Origin: Trichobilharzia szidati
Lineage: Eukaryota; Platyhelminthes; Trematoda; Strigeidida; Schistosomatidae
Length of the DNA stretch: 64,000 nucleotides
Direction: 5' to 3'
Assembly (NCBI GenBank): GCA_944472155.2
Contig: OX235275.1
Location: 56,003,228-56,067,227 of the forward strand
Shown here: positions 11,601 through 24,300 of the stretch, piece by piece
Layout: each line of letters opens with the position of its first letter
Numbering within the stretch: position 1 is the first letter of the stretch
Program-made: the position numbers and the translations under genes
Notes under the pieces: generated by a model
The model's database searches: none
Told to the model about the DNA's origin: nothing
What the model saw: the letters and a program-made list of their open reading frames with translations, nothing else

Positions 11601-14600
11601 GAATTGGATTATTAACACAGTTCACACAAGGAGAACATGTGCACTGTGCAGCAGTTCACTCTACCCGCCTTTATGACTGTGAGACATGGCCATTGACAGT
11701 AGAAGACATGAAAAGGCCGGCTAGCTGTCTTTGATCACAGGTGTTTGTGTGTTGTAAGTAATAAGGAGGTTAGGCATTGTTTAAGGTGAGCAGGGTAAGT
11801 CAATCAATGAAGTTGTAGAGTGACATCGATGGAGATGTCTGTCTGTTTTCAACATAGAACTTCGCACATATGTGTGGCAGTTCAAGTCGCCACACTCCAC
11901 TCTATGTAGCACACAAAGCCAGAAAAGAAGAAAGTACGAGAAATGCATAATATAGACAGTAAACAGAGGTGTGAGACAAAGGAATAGTAATAACGAAGAA
12001 CAAAACAGTTTCATTGGAAATCATAAGTCACAAGGAGTGGATGCATCTGCGCCACTGAGAACGATTTTGAGCCATGTAATCAATTGTTTCCAACCACTTG
12101 TTTTCACCGTCCCGAGGACCCCAACCAGGAAGTCTACACCTTACTACGTGGCTTAGACTAACTGTTGTGGATTTCATTGACTGGTGCCATGTTTCCGTTT
12201 GACCGCCGCTAGCTCTTTTCCAGCCTGCTATATGTCAGCTAACATTGCCCGTCGAGGAAGGCGATGATAAGGCATAAGGAAGACATGTCCTAACCATCTC
12301 AGTCAATGTAGCTTCACAGCCTCGTCGATTGATTTCCCCTCCTTACCTAGCACTCGACGCCTAACCTCAATATTGCTCACCTTATCATACCACCACTTCA
12401 CACGGGAGATAGAACGCAGACACCTATGATCGAAGACAGCTACTCTTTTCATGTCTTCCGCTCTCAATGGCCAGGTCTCAAAACCATAAAGGAGGACGGA
12501 GAGGACTGTTGAGCAGTACACACACCCTTTGGTCGATAGTCGGATATCACGTGTACGCCAGAGACGGTGTAAACTGGCATATGCGAAACTAGCCCTCTGT
12601 ATTCGATTGAGATGACTAGGACATGCGCTGCAAATGCCTAGCCATTACCTTCCTCGACGGGTATTGTTAGCCAACACAGGATCAGGTTGGAAAAGTCAGG
12701 GCAAGTAGAATAAAAATAAAAACGTTACGTAACATTGTGTGAAGCTTGATAACGTAGAATTTAGAATGACAAGTGGAATAAGTAAGAATAGTAATAGTAA
12801 CAATTGACATTGTAATAAAGGAAGAGTATACAAATTGAATAGACAAAATGAAAAAATTGGTAGAGCCAAAATATGATTAGGGATTACCATACTTTAGCAT
12901 AGAGGGATTAATACCATGACAGTTGGAGAGGTTGAACGAACTTTTTCTGTATACAGAGATCTGGCTTTTCTTTTTCGATAGCCAAAGCAATACAGATGAG
13001 TCGGGTGCGTAGTGATTTGGGTAAATTACTCTTTGCCTTGTAGATGACCAGATGTTCAATGATCGCCCTTCTCATAGCTCCAATTCCACCTCTTCGTAAC
13101 CAAAATGCTGGATAGTGTTCTTGCACACTCCTGGATAAAACTCAGGTCGAACGACAGAAATACCTTGCTGCACATGTGCAGGTGAATTGATAAACTCACG
13201 CAGAGTTGGTCAACAGCGGGATCTTGTCCTTCAGGTTATTGAACAGTAATGGTCAACTGGAATTTCGTTGAAAAGAATCTCTTCACTGAATCACTTGTTT
13301 TGATTTTCTATACGTTACAATGGGAATTTTCCATGAATTAAGAAACTCAGTCAGTCAATAAGTCAAGTCACACTGAGACTTACATAATAAAACCAAGTGT
13401 AGACAAAAGACTATGAAGGTTCTTATGAGGATACATCAAGCGATACACGTCCACAACGTCTGGATGAACACAGTAGGCATTATCTGAGAGTCAATTCGAG
13501 AATGACATAGAAGAGATCATGTGAGCTACAGGAAATGAAAGCCTATAGACGGAGGTGGGGCCTTCTGAAAAAAAGCCTTCAGACGACAGAGTGAAATGTT
13601 GACGTACTTCGGAAGCTCCCTGTGTTTTCCGATAGGAAACCAAAATAATAATAACAACAGTGATAATAACGCAAAAACACTTTCCATCAATCGGATTATT
13701 AAAGCATATTTCACACCAAGATTAATATTGGTATATCAAATCAAAGTACTCTGGTGCTTTCATAAGAATACCATGATGGATGCGTTCAGACAATTCTGTA
13801 GAACAATGGATAGTCACTAATTTATCTAGTAAATTAACTGAAATCTTACAAACTTAGATCATAAGTGTGGCGTGATGCAGATTGATAGGAAGTGGCAAAT
13901 ACTGAAATCAACATTTTAAGTCAATGACTGTAGAGGTAGAAGTCTTTATTCCTTAAAATTTGGATTTAATTTACATTGTGAATATGAAATAGCCCTATTG
14001 GACAATCTTGTTTAACCTTGAGCCAATAACCAATCAATCAGAGCACACTATTGCTCTCTGACCGAGGCGAACTTTATTGTGGCTGAGAATGCTCAATAAA
14101 AAAAACTCCGTTACCAATTCTGTTATTTTCTGTTGTTCTTCAGGCTTTACTCTTATTTACATAGATTTATATATAAAAATTTTAACCAATGACGGTGATT
14201 TTGTGGATCAAATAATAATAATAATAATAATAATAATGTGGTAAATGTTTTGAACGTAGTTAATAACGATGATTATAATGATAACAAAATATTGATAATA
14301 AGGTTTATGCAGGTGGCGATAAGAATAACAAAGGTAGTAATATGTGTGTGTATATGTAGACAACTCAATAAATAAATAAATAAATTAGGTGAAATCTTAG
14401 AAGTTACGTAATACTAAAGGTAGGTGAAGTGGACAGATATTCAGAGTTTAAATAAATATCATAAAAATACGAAGGGAATGGAAAACAAGAATGCGTGGGG
14501 GAGTTTTAATTAGAATTTACCTAGGCTAAGCAAGGGAGAGACAGGTGATAGAGCGAACTCCTTTTGTTGTATGCAAAGACAGTACGACTGTTCTCTCGAA

Positions 14601-17600
14601 TTAATTCCCATAGCTCCGGCTGTGTGTAAAAGGCGGGCTTGAATTTCATTTGAAAGGTTTGATGGACTGCGATAAATAACCTTGAAGTCACACTCACTAC
14701 TTCTGTCCACTTGGTGACCACTATCACCAATCAAATGAGTCAAAATACAACTTCTTATAGATTTTATTTGGCCTTTTTCTGAGCCATGAAGGAAGATGCT
14801 CATTATTGCGTTTGTTAAGCTGTCTAGTTGTTCGCCAGCTGCATAAACCTCATTATCAATATTTTGTTATCATTATAATCATCGTTATTAACTAAGTTAA
14901 AAACATTTACCACATCATTATTTTTTGATCCACAAAATCACCATCATTGGTTAAAATTTTCTATATATATAAATCTATGTAAATTAGAACAAAGCCTGAA
15001 GAAGATCTAATTGAAAACAGCAATATTATTGGCTTATATGTCTTGTTCTAATATTAAAAATGGGAATATTTAAAGATTTTCTGTTGTTACAACAGAACTC
15101 CAGCACAATGTTCTACTCTTTGTGGCATCTAACGAACCGATTCATCTTGGAACTTTGCACACAAAGTGCAGCAATTTTAAGCTGCCATACTCTATATGCA
15201 GCACACAAACGTGGAGAAGGAAAATTCAAAGTCACCTAATATAACTAAGAGACATGTGAGAGGGAAAAAAATAATTACATGGGGAATAGCGAGGGTTCAA
15301 TGGATAAGAAGGATCACAAAGAGTGAATGCATCTGCTTTACTGACGATAATTTTAATACACATATATGTCACCAACATTCTTAAGCCATTGGCTTTTAGC
15401 ATTTCGAGGAGCTCAAGTGGGCAGTCTAATAATAATAATAATTTGCTTTATTCCAAAACAGTACATGTGATACAGAGTGGAATTCTCAGCATTTTTACTA
15501 CAGTATTGAATCCAGTTTGCACATTAACAATAAATAAAATTCTGTATAGATTATAAGTAGTCTCAGTTAGTTTTGACAACAACATATTAGCATATCGGTA
15601 GCAAAGCCAAAACTGAACAGAATGTTTGAAGGTGTTAGAAAAGTAGGTGCTAGCATATTTACTGGCGTAAGCGGAAGAAAGAAACAAAGCAGAACAACAG
15701 AAAAAAGAGAGAGAAAAAAGGAAAAGAAAGAAAGAAAATGTTGTACCTATAAACGATATGAGTTGGAAAGACGAGATCCAGTTTTTCTACTGACTAGTTA
15801 ATAAGTTATAGGTCTCACGCCTAATGCTTTCTTTGTTGCACAGAACATAAGCTAAGTAGGGTATGGTTGAGTTTTTGCAATTGCTAGTGCAAGCATATAG
15901 TTTTCTATAAAGGCTTCTGGTCCTGCGTGATGAGATACAAGGGGAGAGTTGAGTGAAGAGGGTGGTGTGAGTTAGATAAAATGGATCTAGCCCATTTCTC
16001 ACATGAGTCTAAGTGCCTGTCAACCAGAATATTAACAAGCTGGTTAAGTGGCACGTTGCTTACCCTGCTGACAACCTTTAACATCCTGCGTAATATGTTA
16101 TAGTCTTTCTTCAGTAGCCCGGGAAAAACTAAGGGGGGACAATAGAGAATAATAGGCAGAATGCGAGAGTTAACGAATTGTAGGAGTACGGGTTGGGTTA
16201 TACCAGAATTTCTTAACTTCTTGATGTCGAAAGTAAGACGGAATATTTTCTTAGAAATCGCCAAGATATGAGACGACCAGGAAAGATCAGCAGATAGAAT
16301 CACGCCTAGGTATTTAATTTCCGACTTGGTTTCTATTTCAGTTCCATCTATGTTGCACACCTCGTGAGTGCTAACCAGTTTGTTTAGGACAGATTTATGC
16401 CTAAAGGTGAAATTGACTGTTTGATATTTAGAGGAATTTAAGGTAACACCGTTTTCCTTGGACCACTGGGTGATTTCTGATAAAAAGTCATTTAGTTTGG
16501 AGCAGTCACTTTAACACTTGACAGGCAAAGATACAGTCAGATCGTCAGCATATTTCACAAAATTAATATCATTTGAAGATGTACATGAATTAAACTCCCA
16601 ATATGCAATTTACACAGCTTGAAGACGTGATTAATCTCACCACAATATGTGATCTGTCTGATACCATGAATGGTAATCAAGAATACCAAACATAAATGCA
16701 TTAAAAACCACATACTACTGATTGTTTGACATGAGTAGTTCTGTATACCGCAGTAGTGTTTGCTGGCTAGACAGATCGAAAGTGATCTAAACACCGGAAA
16801 CTCGTTTCGCCAATTTGAAATAATTCGACGGTCTTATAGCTGAGTTAAACTGGACACATCGCTGATGAGGTCGGCCACACTTATGAGAGTGGCCGGCTGT
16901 CCGATGTTTGGATCATTTCGATCTGGTTTGCTATCATAAAGCACTACTGGTCAATGTTAGTCATATTCAACTGTTCATCTCAATTATTCGGTAATGCATA
17001 TAGTTTTATGTAATTAGGAATTAACTCAAACCAACAGTCAAGGACTTCATGGATTGACGCAACGTTTAGATTTGGCCACTACGCACTCTTTGGCAACCTA
17101 ATTCTATCTCATCTATCCTTACTCGACGAAGAAGGCGACAACTGGACATGCGTCATATGTGTCCCAGCCGTCTAGATCGACACCATTTTGAAAACCTAAT
17201 CAGTTGACTCTACTTTCTTACCTATTCATTAGTCTAAGCCTAAAGTGAATATTACTCGCAGTCTTATACCAATTAATACGGGAATAAAGACAGAAAACCA
17301 ACTATAGTCAAAGTCAGCTGACCTCTTCCAGTCTTCCGCTGTCACCGGCCACATCTAACAGCCATAATAAATGTCACACACGTCCTAAAAAGTAAAACTA
17401 TACCAGAATGTATCATTTTACTCAGAGACAGAAAGATTAAATATAAAATTTAAGCGTTGGTTTGCAGGGATTTGATTGGTTACAGGATTTCATCATGAAA
17501 TGACATCGGTTAGAGAACCAATGGGAAACCAGTGGGGAGTGCTGGACACAGATGTTGCTTCCTAGTTTGGGACTCTTCACTAGTATGCATCCACCACCAG

Positions 17601-18281
17601 GGTTCGAACCCAAGGCGAGCTCGTAGACCATTAAGCCCATGAATTCCAACTTCTGCTAATTCACGGCGTAGAGCGACCACTAACCAATGTCATCTGTGGC
17701 GAGTATCCGTCCTCACACCCGACCTGCTGTACCCCACTGGTCACGACTTCCCAAAAGAACCTAAGTAACTGCCCATCTGAATGGGGTCGGTTGCTAGTGA
17801 GCATCAGGACGAAACACCTTCTCAGAACTCCCAGGTTTCCCAGTGGTTTTCCAACCGATCTCAGCTCATGATGAAAATCCTGTTATATTCATTTATAAAT
17901 ACTTAACATTAGGCTTTACCTGTTGTCGCATCGCATTCACTATAGCTGGAACAAAATTGATTGGATTCAAGTCTAAATCATCACATAGCACTTCAGCCAT
18001 TTGTTCCAGCGTAATCAATTGTTCATTACGATTCCATGTAAAACAATCACGTAGTTTTACTCCGTCGCATTCAATATCCAATCGTATTGGTACTAGGCAT
18101 TCCGGTTGACAAGCATTTTCATGAAATGCTACTGGATCAGAATCATCCAAACAGAATGGAAAAGTGAAGGATTTACTCGCTTGTCTAGCTAGAAGAAAGT
18201 AGAAGAAGAGAACAAAGAGAAACAATGATTTCTACGAACTGTGATCAAGATTTGATCGGGCACCGCACCCAGTGAAGAGTA

Positions 18282-18319
<38 letters not shown>

Positions 18320-21300
18320 AAAAATTATATTTGTATAAATGTCAGAGAAGCTGAAATGGCTAATTCCAACTACTTCAGGGAAATTATTCAAATTCAAAAT
18401 AACAAAGGATATATCTTGTCTTTATATTCCTCGTTCAATCATGTGAATCATGAGTAGACATCAAAACAAAATTACATGAACAATTATCGGCGAAGTTAAA
18501 GTATCATTTGGGTACCTCTGGGTAGGAAGAGAAATCCTATCCGTTCTCTAAGCTCCAGAATTCGGAAAATTTGCTCTTTAGATATGATTGACACGGGACT
18601 AGAAAACCTTCGCATAACTCTCTTAAATAATGGATATCTCTAGAAGGTTTATTGACAGACACATCAAGAAATAAACCATTCCTAGGCAAGTCACCGTGTC
18701 AAAGAAGACACTCTTTATGAGTTTGGCGATGAAGTAATTAAAAGTCGTTTATCTGAATGCAATAAGCACTCTTTTTATGCACCTGACTTACAATTAGTAT
18801 TTATCAGCTGAAATATGACTTGAAAAAGTGTTGAGGATAAACTGCCGCTTATATCCACCTCTATGTGCATATACTCATTCACACGCTCGCGTGGAGCTGA
18901 CTGATTACATTGGACGCTGTTAACGAAATCTCCGTAAACGCGTAGCTGAACAATACCCGGTTTGGTTAATGAAAGGTGACAGAGTCTTCAATCTGCGAAC
19001 ACCTTTTGGAGTCAGATCATCATTCAGCCTCACGTGATTTATCCTTCAAAGTTATGCGCAGGATCAAATCCAATCACATCAAAAGCACACGTTTTTTCCA
19101 CTTATGTATAGCATAGCCTAAACTTTAGCGATATATGGACAAAAACCTTAATTATGTATTCAAAAACGTTTTGTCAAACTCCTTTTGTAAACCTTGGTCA
19201 TAGTTATGTTCTTTTATTTCATTCTATTTTACCACTTGAATTCATTCGACAGTTTGAAATAAAATGGCCGGCTAGCTGTTTTTGATCATAGGTGCCTGCG
19301 TTCTATTTCCCGTGTGAAGTGGTATAATAGGGTGAGCAATATTGAGGTGAGGTGTCGAGTGCTACGTAAAGAGGGGAAATCAATAGACAAGACTGTGAAG
19401 TCACATCGATTGAAATGTGTTACGTATGCCTGTCTAGCCATCGCCTTCCTCGATGACGGGGAATGTTAGCTGACTGACATAGGATAAATCAGGTTGAGAA
19501 AGAACCAGTGGTGGTCAAATGAAAACACGGCTTCATCAGTCAATGAAATCCACAACAGTTAGTTTGAGCCATTCACTTAGGGAGGTGTAAACTGCCTGAT
19601 TTGTTGGGGTCCTCAGGATGTTAAAATCAATGAAGGCTGGAAACAATTGGTGATATGGCTCAAAATTGTTGTCAATAGCTGGTGCAGATGCACTTAATCT
19701 TTGTGATTTATAATATTCAATAAAACTATATTGTTCTTCTATATTACTATTCTTTTTGCCTCATATCCATGTTTACTGTCTCTATTTTGCATTTCTTTTT
19801 ACTTTCCTGTTTGGTTTTGTGTGTTGAGTGAAGTGTGGCGACTCGAACTGCTGCACATCGGTGCAAAGTACTCTGCTGAAACCAGACAGACATTCCACTC
19901 CCCTTCACCTTCATCGTCTTTACTGTTATCAACTCACTGTTAATTTTTTAGACACCAATTGACCTATAATGAAGGTTTTTGTATTTCCCAATGAATGAAA
20001 AACAAAACGATATTGTTTTTACTGACGTTTCGCTATTTATTACTAATAGCTTTATCAACAATTGAGCTACAATTTTAAAATCTTTACACCAGTTCACTTA
20101 TTTAATAGTCTCTAAAAGTTTTGTAATTCACCCATTTCAACTACACCCCCTTAGAGTACATTATTTTAATTATCTTTAATCTCATTATATGTATGTTGAC
20201 TGAGCAATTTCTAGTGCCATTTAATGCCTTTTTCCCGTGATATAAATACGACTGTTGTACAGCTTGAAAATGAAGTCGTTGAAAAGAAATAGTATTCCTT
20301 CGCTGAACAAAAAAACTGTGTTTTTCCTTACAACAAAGTATCATAGCCAAAGTCAAGATCTGTCAAACGTCAAGTCTTCAAGAATTCATCAGATTTAGAG
20401 AATACCATGAAAGATCATTACAAAGCAAATCATACCTGCCTTTCGTGATTTGGCGAGGGTAGATACAGTATTCCAACCTATTCTCTACGTACTTTTTCTG
20501 TAAATCTATGCTGTTAGTTAGAGTTATGGCTTTTAAAATTAAGGTCAAGATTAAAATCACGGTCAGAGTTAGGGGCAGGTTAAAGAATAATGTCAGAAAT
20601 ATCAATGGATTTGAAAATACCATGATCTACAATCATCTGAATGAATGAACATCTATGGCGAATGGTATGATTTCTTTATAGGTTGTTTTTGTAGTGACTG
20701 GGAGACATTCATTCTTACAAGGCATAAGAGACAACTGCCCAGTGTAATATCAAGTTTGCAATGTTTTTCTAATGCATTTTTTTAACGATTATGTGATTTT
20801 TTTTGTATCTGAATTCTGATTGGTTGTGCAAAGTCACTGTGACTTTGGCTATGATAGATTAATTTTACCCAGCGACCAAAATTTGACCACAGACTTATTG
20901 TGAGTCTGTTTGGTTATGCTGGTTGGAGTACTGGGAAACTTTTTCGTCCTAGTTTGGGACTCTTAATCAGTATGCACCCACCGCCAGGGTTCGAACCCAG
21001 GGCCTTCTGGTTACAAGGCCATTAAGACCATTAAGCCACTGTTTTGTTATACACTGTAAATAATGTGCACTCTTGCATCTGACTTTAGGGATCAAGTTCA
21101 GATAAAAGTTCATTGTCTGAATATAGAAAATATATGTATGCGATATACAGTGGTGTGTGTGTGTGTATATGTATAGGAGAACAATTGTATATCATTTGTT
21201 AGCCTTTTTTCATAAGAAGATAAAATTAATGATACCTATCCATTTTATTTATCAAATGAGGACTTAATATCACATGACCGTCACATATCCATTCAAACTT

Positions 21301-24300
21301 TTGGGATTCAACCGCATTTATTATGTAGAGCCTCTGTAGCCAGTCTTTCTTTATATATGAATGAAAACCTTCCCGTGTAGAACCTTAGTCCTATCAAAGT
21401 CAATCTTGTGTTCTGTTTCTATCGAATGTAATGCAATTGATGCTTTGTTTTCTAGTTTCTTCAAATCCATAAAGGTCTTTGGAATCACCTTTAGGCATTG
21501 TTTGATGCTCTTATACTCTTTTATTCGACTGTCTGGAAGTTTCTTCTACATATACAGCGGCATCACAATCCCAACATTTTATTTGGTATACACAATTCTG
21601 TTGATTGTCTTTGTCTATTTTATCCCTAACCTTTACTAATGATGGGCGTAAGGTGTGCATAGCACGAAAATACCATTCTCATGTCAGGATTATTAAAGAT
21701 TCGCTTTATTTCACATCACGATAAGGAATCACTACACTGTACTAACCCAATTATAAACAACAGGTTTTGATGCATCTTCATTTTTCAAAAAAGGCATTCA
21801 GGTAATTTACTTTTGATAAAAGAGTAGATTGAACCAATTCTACTTATCAGATTGTCTTTTTTTCCTTAGTAACTACTAGAGGTTTAACTCTGATAACCAA
21901 ATTATCAGCAACAGTTATTTCGGTGGTAAAGGGATGTGCTAGATTGTAGCCCAGTTATCTGTCTGAATCCGCAGGTTTATAGGTGTTTGATTGACTGGTT
22001 ACAGGATTTCATCATGAGCTGACATATTGGATAACCAGCTGGGAGTACTGGACAGCTGTCTCGGCCCCCTAGTTTGAGACTCCTGAGCAGCACGCAATCA
22101 CCGGGGTTCGAACCTTCTGGTTACTAGGCGAGCTCGTAAACTATTAAGCCATTGGGACCCAACCGATCCAATGGCCAGTCCATGGATTCCAATTTCTGCC
22201 AATTCACGATATAGCGCAGCTACTAGTCAATGTCATCGGTTGCGAGTATTTGTCTTTACGCCCGGCTTGCTTTACCCCACTGATCACGATATTGCACTAG
22301 AAGCCAGGTAACTACCTACCTGAATAGGGCCAGTCGCTAGTGAGAATCTCATTGATATTAAAGTATATATATAAATATATTTTTAAGCACTGGTGGTTCA
22401 TTGATAGAATACCCCCCAGTCACGCTGGAGATTTGGGCTCGATTCCCGGAGCCAGCGAATGCACTACTAAACCTCAGACGGTGATAATCCTGTGTGAGAC
22501 GGAAGGTTGACTGTGGGGCTAGAAACCTCATTTCGTAAAAAGAACAACAACATCATCACTACTGAAGCCTTAAAGCTTAAAAGTTCAAGCCCTACGGTTC
22601 CAAGCTGAACACATCAGAATTAATTTAGGAACTCGTTAACGGTATGTACGTGTATCTCTCTCAGTGAGTAGTGAGTAATGGTGTTCCCACCCAGTCTTAA
22701 ACCCATCACCTATCATTTTATGCGCAACAACGTTATCCTCTAGGCTAATAGATCAAAAGAGACATCTCTTGTGCATTGGGGGTACTGGCTATCACCTGTA
22801 TTATTCCCTGTTAACCGGTTTTATTGGGTCGATATCCTTGGTCTCCATTGAAAAATTGGTGTTGGGTTCGAGTTTCACTGACGAGTACAAGAGTAGGATG
22901 AGACGCGCGCGTGTCCTGCATTCTACTGCTAGCTACCGTCAAACAAATGTGTCAGTGGCACAGCGATTAGGACTCTCACCGTCCACCATGCACATGGTTC
23001 GGAGTTTAACCACCTGCCGACGCACACCTGATATCAATGGTCGACCTGAAAATTTGCGCTACCGATATAACATGCTGAAAATTCCGTAGTTGTACCAAAA
23101 AGATGGTGTGGAATCAAGCTTTAATAAGAAAAAACCTCATGTTAACCTTGCAGCATCATCGAAATGTTCGTACCAGGAGCTGATCGGTCGGTGAACGGAG
23201 ATCGAGTGTTTCCACCCAATAAAAGTCAATATTAACGGGAAATATTAAATGACTGAAACACACTTTAAAGCTAGTGTAACAGGATTTGTAACTATGACTC
23301 ATCCGGTCGGTTAGTTATAGTTTAGTCGCCCGGAAAATGTTTTCCAAGTACCAGCCACAATTGTTGTGCGTAATGGTTGGTGATACTACACAATCACAGG
23401 TTAAAATAGGAAGAGTAAGATCTAAACCCGAGGATCTATTGACTAGATGTGAGAACAGTATCCAGTTGATCTAAAATCGTAACACATGAACGACTGTGCA
23501 CTTCTCGTAGTCAACCAGAAAGAAATACCGCCTTCATTGACTATGTGGGATCTATAAGACTTTTCATAATATTTCATTGAGTCTGTAATTCAGTGGTGGA
23601 GTGCTTGCCAATCACGTTGCAAGTAGTCTGGGGTTCAATTCCCGATCGATCGACGCACTCCTTAACCTCGCCTAGTCGATAGTAAGACCGGTAGAGAAAG
23701 CAGGTTGAGCGTGTGGGGCTCGCAACCTTATTTTCATTGGACACTAGTAACTAGTATGACGTGTCTAGTCCTTCCTTTGGTGCAGACTGAATTCTATCAG
23801 CCAGTCAGGTTTGCAATGTGGCCACCATTCTAGATAGCTCGCCATCACATTGATTTGATGATATTAGATAGTTGGAGGCAATCGGCAGGAAGCCTCACCT
23901 GACCTAGGTTTCGTGCTAGTTGGGACTCGTCAGCTAGGCGTATCTGCAACCTTGAAGGAACTAGTTATTAGTTTCCAATGAAAATACCCACTGCAGTCCT
24001 ACAGGGGGTCAATGGCGAGCCCGAATAGCTAGCTCAGTGGTAACGTCTCTCACTGCAGCACGCACTGCGTGACGCGGGTTCGAATCTCCGAAGTGACATG
24101 AGTTCCTTTAAGGTTACAAATACGCCTTGCTGACGTGTGCCAACTAGCACGAAACCTATGTCCAAGGCTTCCTGCCAATTGCCTCCAACTATCTAGCTAG
24201 CAAACCTACCCTGGTAAAATAAAACACCATCGCTACTGAAACTTTAAACCTCAAACTTTGAAGCCTTCTATTCCAACTTGGAGTGCAAACAAATGACACA

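Noticed and set aside
16860..16900. CTGATGAGGTC followed by a GGCCAC/GTGGCC hairpin, resembling a hammerhead
   Set aside because: After the hairpin the sequence reads GGCUGUCC instead of GAAA, and stems I and III are absent.
17843..18109. 88-codon plus-strand frame
   Set aside because: Shadow of SMARCB1 exon 4 on the opposite strand.
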